Part shown: positions 35,154-39,111 of the stretch, in pieces
Layout: every line of letters begins with the position of its first letter
Numbering within the stretch: the stretch's first letter is position 1
Origin: Myxococcales bacterium
GTDB taxonomy: Bacteria > Myxococcota_A > Polyangia > Polyangiales > Polyangiaceae
DNA: 39,111 nt
Reading direction: 5' to 3'
Assembly: GCA_005777185.1 (NCBI GenBank)
Contig: SXNL01000207.1
Span: 1 to 39,111 of the forward strand
Notes under the pieces: model-generated
What the model was told of the DNA's origin: nothing
The model's input: only the letters and a program-made list of their open reading frames with translations
The model's database searches: none
Program-made: the position numbers and the translations under genes

Positions 35154-35806
35154 GCCGCGAGGACTCCCTCGTCATCCACGAGATCTACACGAGCATACAG
35201 GGCGAATCGACGTTCGCCGGGCTCCCCTGCACCTTCGTGCGTACGACGGGGTGCGATCTGCGGTGCGTGTGGTGCGACACCCCGCAGGCGTTCCAGGGGG
35301 GCTCGCGGATGACGCGCGCCGAGGTGCTCGAGCGCGCCCTCGCCGGCAACACGCCGCTCGTCGAGCTGACGGGCGGCGAGCCCCTCCTCCAGCCGGGCGT
35401 CTTCCCGCTCATGCGCGAGCTGTGCGACGCCGGGCGGACGGTGCTCGTCGAGACGAGCGGCGCGGCGGACGTGTCCTTCGTCGACGCGCGTGTGCACAAG
35501 ATCATGGACCTCAAGCCGCCCGGCTCCGGCGAGGAGGGACGGAACCGCTGGTCCAATATGCTGTCCATCACGCCAAGAGACGAGATCAAGTTCGTCCTCG
35601 CGGACCGCCGCGACTACGAGTGGATGCGCGAAGCGATCGCGCGCCACGCCCTCGTCCGGAGGACGCCCAACCTGCTCGCGAGCACGGTGTTCGGGGCGCT
35701 CGCGACGAGGGATCTCGTCGCGTGGATCCTCGAGGACGCGCTACCCGTGCGCGTGCAGCTGCAGATGCACAAGTACATCTGGGGGAAGGACGCGGTCGGG
35801 GTCTGA
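35150..35806 (+). CDS. queE: 7-carboxy-7-deazaguanine synthase QueE
   Basis: Radical SAM ring contraction of 6-carboxytetrahydropterin to 7-carboxy-7-deazaguanine, the step after QueD. 218 residues. IYTSIQGESTFAGLPCTFVR, cluster Cys35, Cys39 and Cys42 (CDLRCVWCDT), ELTGGEPLLQ for SAM and VLVETSGA are the family blocks. C-terminal VQLQMHKYIWG is typical. ATG 35150 overlaps the TGA of a 10-codon frame and has GGAAGGAG upstream. queD is at the far left of the window; queC and queF are not in it. Confidence 0.95.
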   Translation: MSREDSLVIHEIYTSIQGESTFAGLPCTFVRTTGCDLRCVWCDTPQAFQGGSRMTRAEVLERALAGNTPLVELTGGEPLLQPGVFPLMRELCDAGRTVLVETSGAADVSFVDARVHKIMDLKPPGSGEEGRNRWSNMLSITPRDEIKFVLADRRDYEWMREAIARHALVRRTPNLLASTVFGALATRDLVAWILEDALPVRVQLQMHKYIWGKDAVGV

Positions 35807-35862
35807 AGGCACGGTACCCTGGGACCGGGCTCGTTCTCCCGACGATCCCGGTGAGGCGTTTC

Positions 35863-35871
35863 TGGTAGGCT
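35863..35871 (+). promoter_or_regulatory. Extended -10 (TGGTAGGCT) of the delta-60 lipoprotein gene
   Basis: TGG plus TAGGCT (35866-35871) with six bases to ATG 35878, so transcription should begin at the start codon. No -35 and no Shine-Dalgarno are evident. Confidence 0.45.
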
Positions 35872-35877
35872 CGACCC

Positions 35878-37473
35878 ATGCGTCGCACCGGCCTCGTCGC
35901 GCTCGCGGCGGCACTCCTGGGGGGAGGCTGCGCCGCGGTCCTCGGGTTCGAGGACACGTCCGTTCGACCGGGTGGGGACGACGCGGCGACCCCGGACGGC
36001 GCGCGGCCCGGCGACGACGCGAGCGTGGGGTCGGACGGCGCCGCCTCGCCCTCGCTGACGCTCGCGCCGCCGAGGATCGCGGTGCTCCGCGGCGGATCGA
36101 CGAAGGCGACGGCGACGCTCGCGCGGAACGGCCTGTCGGGGCCCGTGACCCTGAAGGCCTCGAGCCTCCCGGCGGGCGTCACGATGCCGGACGGCAACAT
36201 CGCCGGTGGCGCCGACTCCGTCGAGCTCACCTTCACGGCCACGGCGGCGGCCGTGATGGGGCCAGCTCCGGACGTGAAGATCGGCGCGGCCGGCGTGCCG
36301 GAGGTCGCCGTGGACCTGGTGGTCTCGGGGCCGCCGGGCGCGCTCGACGAGTCGTTCGACGGCGACGGCATCCTGTCGGACAACGTGGCGGGCAACATCG
36401 GGGTCGTGAACGCCATCGCGATCCAGCCCGACGGGAAGCTCCTCGCGGGGGGTACGGGCGCCACAGGGAACTGGCTCATCCGGCGCTACAACGCGGACGG
36501 CTCGGCAGACGCGGTGTTCAACACGAAGGCCGGGGCCGCCCAGCAGGCGGGCGGCGACGTGCGGGCGATCGCCCTCGACCCGGTCACGCAGAAGATCATC
36601 GTCGGTGGCCCGTCGCTCGGAGGGACGACCACGCAGGCGACGATCGTGCGCCTCAACGCGGACGGCTCGGCCGACTCGGCGTTCGCGAACTCGGGAGTCA
36701 CGCGCCTCGACACGGTGGGGTACCCGAACGGCTCCACCGTCGAGGGCGTGGTGGTCGAGGCCGACTCGAGCATCGTCATCGCGGGCAGCAAGACGCTCGC
36801 GGCGCCTTTGCTCTACTCGGGTTTCGTCCTGCGACTCGACAAGAAGACGGGCGCGTACACGTCCCTCTTCATGGGCGGGGAGAGGACGCGGCTCGTGGGC
36901 GTGTCCCTCGAGCCGGGCAAGATCGCGGCCGCAGGCGAGGACGGCTCCGTCGCGCCGCCAGGGAGCCAGATCGTTCGCGTCCTCGCGGGAGGAGGGCCGG
37001 ACACGACCATCTCGGCGACGGGCGCGTTCACCTTCCTTCCGACGTGCAGCGCGCTCGGGTACGCGCGTCGCCCCGACGGCGTCTACGTGGTGACCGGCAG
37101 GGACATCACGGGACCGAACTTCTGCTCCGGCGCGGCCGTGGCCGCCAGCGGGAAGTTCCTGTGGGACTTCCGGCGCGGCCTCGGGAACAGCGCCCAGTAC
37201 ACGGCGGCGGCCGCGATGGCGGACAACCGCACGGTCATCGTCGGGTACGGCGGCGGCTCCCAGGACAGGTTCGCGCTCGTGGCGCGCGTCGGCGTGGACG
37301 GCAAGGCGGATGCGACGTGGAACGGCGGGAGCGCGATCGAGTTCGCGGATCCCGCCACACCGGATACGTACATCTACCAGTTCAGGTCCGTCGCCATCGA
37401 TGCGCTCGGCAGGATCGTGGTGGGCGGCAACAAGAACAACGCGGGCTTCACCCTGATCCGGATGTGGCCATGA
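35878..37473 (+). CDS. Delta-60 repeat lipoprotein
   Basis: 531 residues. Lipobox LGG-Cys18 (signal about 1-18), then an Asp/Gly/Ala linker (DDAATPDGARPGDDAS). An immunoglobulin-like beta segment (about 60-155) precedes repeats of the delta-60 type from about 160 (LDESFDGDGIL, AIQPDGKLLAGG, RYNADGSADAVF, RLNADGSADSAFANSGV). The repeats form a beta-propeller-like surface domain in secreted proteins of unknown binding partner. Its TGA overlaps the ATG of the next gene (ATGA), so the two are coupled. Confidence 0.88.
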   Translation: MRRTGLVALAAALLGGGCAAVLGFEDTSVRPGGDDAATPDGARPGDDASVGSDGAASPSLTLAPPRIAVLRGGSTKATATLARNGLSGPVTLKASSLPAGVTMPDGNIAGGADSVELTFTATAAAVMGPAPDVKIGAAGVPEVAVDLVVSGPPGALDESFDGDGILSDNVAGNIGVVNAIAIQPDGKLLAGGTGATGNWLIRRYNADGSADAVFNTKAGAAQQAGGDVRAIALDPVTQKIIVGGPSLGGTTTQATIVRLNADGSADSAFANSGVTRLDTVGYPNGSTVEGVVVEADSSIVIAGSKTLAAPLLYSGFVLRLDKKTGAYTSLFMGGERTRLVGVSLEPGKIAAAGEDGSVAPPGSQIVRVLAGGGPDTTISATGAFTFLPTCSALGYARRPDGVYVVTGRDITGPNFCSGAAVAASGKFLWDFRRGLGNSAQYTAAAAMADNRTVIVGYGGGSQDRFALVARVGVDGKADATWNGGSAIEFADPATPDTYIYQFRSVAIDALGRIVVGGNKNNAGFTLIRMWP

Positions 37474-38486
37474 GGCCCAGGGTTCCGAGGCCCGCGGCAC
37501 GGCGATCGCCGACGTGCGGACCGCTCGCCGGCGCGCTCGCTGTGGCGGCCGCGATGAGCCTCACGATGGCGGACGCCCACGCGCAGGACGCCTCCGCGCA
37601 GGCCGAGGGGCGCGCCCTGTTCGACGAGGGCGTGAAGCTGCTCGCGGCCAAGGACTACGCGCGGGCGTGCCCCAAGCTCGAGGCCAGCCTCAAGCGCTAT
37701 TCCGGCCTCGGCACGCGCGGGAAGCTCGCCGAGTGCTACGAGAAGGCGGGCAGGACGGCGAGCGCGTGGGCCACGTACAAGGAGGTGGCCGCGCTCGCCT
37801 CAAAGGCGGGCGACGCGACACGCGCCGAGGTCGCCGCGTCGCGGGCCGCCGCGCTCGAGGGCAGCCTCGCGAAGCTCGTGATCGCGCTCCCCCCGGCGAA
37901 CGACGCGAAGGGGCTCGTCGTGAAGAAGGACGGCGAGACCGTGGAGCGCGCGGTGCTCGGCACCGCGGTCTCGCTCGACCCCGGCGAGGTCGTGCTCGAG
38001 GTGAGCGCGCCTGGCAGGAAGCCGAGGAGCGTGACGGTGACCATCGAGCCGGGGAAGACCACGACCGCGGAGATCCCGGCGCTCGAAGGGATCCCGGTCG
38101 TGGAGGAGCCGCGGCCACTGCCCGTCGTCGTGGACGAGGGGAACACATGGCAGCGCCCGCTCGGCCTCGGCATCGCCGGGGCGGGCGTCGTGTCGCTCGT
38201 GGTCGGGAGCGTGCTCGGTCTGTCCGCGCGGTCGGCCTACGAGGGCGCGTTCGACTCGGGCGCGTGCGAGCGCGCGACCAAGCTGTGCTCGCAGGCCGGA
38301 CAGAGCCAGATCGACGGTGCCCGCGGGAAGGCGACGCTGTCGACGGTGTTCGTGATCGCGGGCGCCGCGCTCGCCGGCGGCGGGGCGGTGCTCTACTTCA
38401 CCGCGCCGTCGCGGAAGGATCGCGCGAGCGTGGGCGTCACCCCGATCGCCGGCGGCGCCTCGGTCTCCGTGTCGGCCGCGTTCTAG
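37470..38486 (+). CDS. Periplasmic TPR/PEGA-like membrane protein
   Basis: 338 residues. Signal peptide (LAGALAVAAAMSLTMADAHA), then TPR-like helices (ALFDEGVKLLAAKDYARACPKLEASL, GKLAECYEKAGRTASAWATYKEVAALA). A PEGA-like beta segment follows (VSLDPGEVVLEVSAPGRKPRSVTVTIEPGKT), then two hydrophobic stretches (about 232-252 and 286-308) and a Gly/Ser tail. It is a common myxobacterial architecture of unknown role, often near kinases. ATG 37470 overlaps the stop of the delta-60 gene (ATGA), so the two products may work together at the cell surface. Confidence 0.83.
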   Translation: MRPRVPRPAARRSPTCGPLAGALAVAAAMSLTMADAHAQDASAQAEGRALFDEGVKLLAAKDYARACPKLEASLKRYSGLGTRGKLAECYEKAGRTASAWATYKEVAALASKAGDATRAEVAASRAAALEGSLAKLVIALPPANDAKGLVVKKDGETVERAVLGTAVSLDPGEVVLEVSAPGRKPRSVTVTIEPGKTTTAEIPALEGIPVVEEPRPLPVVVDEGNTWQRPLGLGIAGAGVVSLVVGSVLGLSARSAYEGAFDSGACERATKLCSQAGQSQIDGARGKATLSTVFVIAGAALAGGGAVLYFTAPSRKDRASVGVTPIAGGASVSVSAAF

Positions 38487-38543
38487 GCCGTTCCAGGCCT
38501 CCGCGGAGCCCCCTGAACGCCCAATCAGCCGCACGGATCGCCC

Positions 38544-38572
38544 TTGACGATCCGGGGCGGAGGTTCAATAGT
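38544..38572 (+). promoter_or_regulatory. Candidate sigma-70-type promoter of the SDR gene
   Basis: TTGACG (38544-38549; 5 of 6 to consensus), 17 bases, then AATAGT (38567-38572; 4 of 6). Transcription would start near 38580, leaving a leader of about 48 bases that contains the hairpin at 38590-38608. Confidence 0.5.
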
Positions 38573-38589
38573 TCGCACGCTAAACGTTC

Positions 38590-38608
38590 GCCCGCGACCG
38601 TCGCGGGC
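38590..38608. promoter_or_regulatory. Leader hairpin before the SDR gene
   Basis: GCCCGCGA, three bases CCG, TCGCGGGC: perfect 8-bp stem, 19 bases before ATG 38628. There is no T-run after it, so it does not look like a terminator. It could stabilise the leader or control ribosome access. Confidence 0.5.
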
Positions 38609-38627
38609 CCCGGAAAAAGAGGCTCTC

Positions 38628-39111
38628 ATGTCGGATCTCCGCTTCGACGGTCGCGTCGCCATCGTGACCGGTGCTGGTAACGGTCTCGGACGCGCCCACG
38701 CGCTCCTCCTCGCGTCGCGCGGGTGCAAGGTCGTGGTGAACGACCTCGGCGGTGGCGCGACGGGTGGGGGCAAGTCGAGCGCCGCGGCCGACCAGGTGGT
38801 CGCGGACATCAAGGCCGCAGGCGGCGAGGCCGTCGCCAACTACGACAGCGTGGAGGACGGCGCCAAGATCGTCCAGACGGCGCTCGACACGTGGAAGCGG
38901 ATCGACATCGTCGTCACCACCGCCGGCATCCTCCGTGACACGTCATTCCCCAAGATGAGCCAGGAGGACTGGGACCTCATCTACCGTGTGCACGTCCTCG
39001 GCGGCTTTCGCGTCACGCACGCGGCGTGGCCCCACATGCGCGACGCCGGATACGGTCGGGTGATCTTCACCGCGAGCGCGGCTGGCATCTACGGCAACTG
39101 CGGCCAGGCCA
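38628..39111 (+). CDS. Short-chain dehydrogenase, (3R)-hydroxyacyl-CoA dehydrogenase/MFE-2 type, partial
   Basis: 161 codons to the window end, still open. NAD(P)-binding [37 protein letters not shown] and [20 protein letters not shown] resemble the N-terminal part of peroxisomal-type multifunctional enzyme 2. The usual NNAG reads TTAG here. The catalytic Ser is in [13 protein letters not shown]; the Tyr lies beyond the window. The natural protein would be 250-300 residues, or longer if fused to a hydratase domain. AAGAGG lies about six bases before ATG 38628. Confidence 0.86.
   Translation, partial: MSDLRFDGRVAIVTGAGNGLGRAHALLLASRGCKVVVNDLGGGATGGGKSSAAADQVVADIKAAGGEAVANYDSVEDGAKIVQTALDTWKRIDIVVTTAGILRDTSFPKMSQEDWDLIYRVHVLGGFRVTHAAWPHMRDAGYGRVIFTASAAGIYGNCGQA

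Overview
The window is about 39 kb of very GC-rich, gene-dense bacterial chromosome. It most resembles a myxobacterium (Myxococcota, probably class Polyangia). This rests on a membrane-tailed Ser/Thr kinase with the HRDVSPQN catalytic loop, a trypsin-like lipoprotein with a MYXO-CTERM-like tail, an AgmX/PglI C-terminal domain protein, a delta-60 repeat lipoprotein with an acidic Asp/Gly/Ala linker, a TPR+PEGA-like protein and a futalosine-pathway (MqnD) menaquinone gene. About 38 genes or gene fragments are supported on both strands. No gap without a gene exceeds 300 bases. I found no tRNA, rRNA, CRISPR array, insertion sequence, prophage or origin.

Layout. 1-5 kb: a cut four-helix-bundle (S23-like) gene, queD with a coupled [2Fe-2S] BFD-like protein, heme A synthase (ctaA), a Ser/Thr kinase, a GNAT enzyme and rpe coupled to an HExxH lipoprotein. 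6-9 kb (minus strand): FAH-family hydrolase, FGE-sulfatase domain protein and CinA. 9-14 kb: mqnD, a small lipoprotein plus beta-barrel pair, a trypsin-like protease coupled to a Tat/lipoprotein BtuF-like binding protein, and tlyA. 14-17.5 kb: MFS transporter, CPBP intramembrane protease and a UbiA-family phosphoribosyltransferase-like enzyme. 17.6-25.6 kb: an accessory biosynthetic-looking region with a PhyH dioxygenase, methyltransferase, PseH-like acetyltransferase and ATP-grasp ligase in one operon. It is followed by a helical-repeat protein, glgA on the other strand, a second ATP-grasp gene and a coupled crotonase. 25.6-34.3 kb: acyltransferase, AgmX/PglI protein, a large alpha/beta-hydrolase lipoprotein, a PhnD-like binding protein, a TauE/SafE permease and a fused radical SAM protein (TIGR03960 plus DUF2344 type). 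34.3-39.1 kb: two truncated convergent lipoprotein genes joined tail to tail, a tiny membrane protein leading into queE, a delta-60 lipoprotein coupled to a TPR/PEGA protein, and the start of a multifunctional-enzyme-type short-chain dehydrogenase.

Two sequence-level patterns cut across the window. First, most starts that are not inside operons lack a Shine-Dalgarno sequence. Instead they have a TAnnnT-like -10 hexamer 5-10 bases before the start codon, as expected for leaderless mRNAs; this also settles several start choices (queD, rpe, the protease, the UbiA enzyme, the helical-repeat protein). Second, at least four intergenic regions carry short tandem arrays of the heptamer GTCCGCY, always reading toward the start of a downstream gene and in three cases placed next to its -10 box.

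Pathway links: queD and queE are both present, 35 kb apart, for 7-deazaguanine (queuosine precursor) synthesis. mqnD implies menaquinone through futalosine. ctaA implies an aa3-type terminal oxidase elsewhere in the genome. The 17.6-25.6 kb region is the best candidate for an undescribed small-molecule or glycan-decorating pathway.
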